Of a DNA stretch of 5,007 nt, positions 4,982-5,007 are shown one piece after another; position 1 is the stretch's first letter; each line of letters begins with the position of its first letter. This stretch comes from Xanthobacteraceae bacterium (GTDB lineage: Bacteria > Pseudomonadota > Alphaproteobacteria > Rhizobiales > Xanthobacteraceae): positions 1 to 5,007 of the forward strand of contig JASHWN010000042.1 in NCBI GenBank assembly GCA_030044035.1, given 5' to 3'. The notes under the pieces were generated by a model. That model worked only from the letters and a program-made list of their open reading frames with translations, did not search any database and was not told the DNA's origin. The translations under genes were made by a program, and so were the position numbers.

Positions 4982-5007
4982 TGATGACGCAACTTTTGGT
5001 CAAGCGT

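Overview
The window is GC-rich (apart from one AT-rich patch near 1110-1280). Its protein content points to an alphaproteobacterium of the order Hyphomicrobiales (Rhizobiales), most like the Bradyrhizobium/Rhodopseudomonas/Xanthobacteraceae group. That placement rests on recalled similarity: the Rhizobiales-type Omp25/Omp31-like barrel (ADLPxxAP-type mature end, YNWSGFYIG first strand), an UvrC with a long acidic/Ala-rich N-terminal extension, and the FDFYVLSLSWSP-type RNase T2. No rRNA, tRNA, CRISPR, insertion sequence or phage gene was seen. This is ordinary chromosomal housekeeping DNA with a few oddities.

Layout from left to right. (1) 1-963, minus: the N-terminal half of uvrC (nucleotide excision repair), cut by the window edge. 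(2) 964-1311: a 348-bp divergent intergenic region with an AT-rich core, a perfect TATAAT, and a large imperfect inverted repeat lying between uvrC and the next gene. (3) 1312-1977, plus: a secreted 8-strand outer-membrane beta-barrel protein with a strong Shine-Dalgarno, followed by a textbook intrinsic terminator at 2003-2032. (4) 2106-4970, minus: four genes in a row, in transcription order an RNase T2-family secreted protein (4970-4251), the 23S rRNA m6A2030 methyltransferase RlmJ (4119-3256), a cold-shock-domain protein (3052-2837) and a YibF-like glutathione S-transferase (2720-2106). The gaps of 131, 203 and 116 bp mean they need not form one operon.

Functionally, three of the four minus-strand genes act on or bind RNA (RNase T2 in the periplasm or outside, RlmJ on 23S rRNA, Csp on mRNA), but the spacing gives no proof of co-regulation. 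The most notable observation is that the RNase T2-like protein keeps its fold signatures, its signal peptide and eight cysteines, yet two of the three core catalytic positions are glutamine: His in CAS I is Gln75 and Glu in CAS II is Gln117, while His121 is kept. It may therefore be a pseudo-RNase. The second is the inverted repeat with possible overlapping divergent promoters between uvrC and the barrel gene. I found no evidence for an entirely new multi-gene system here.
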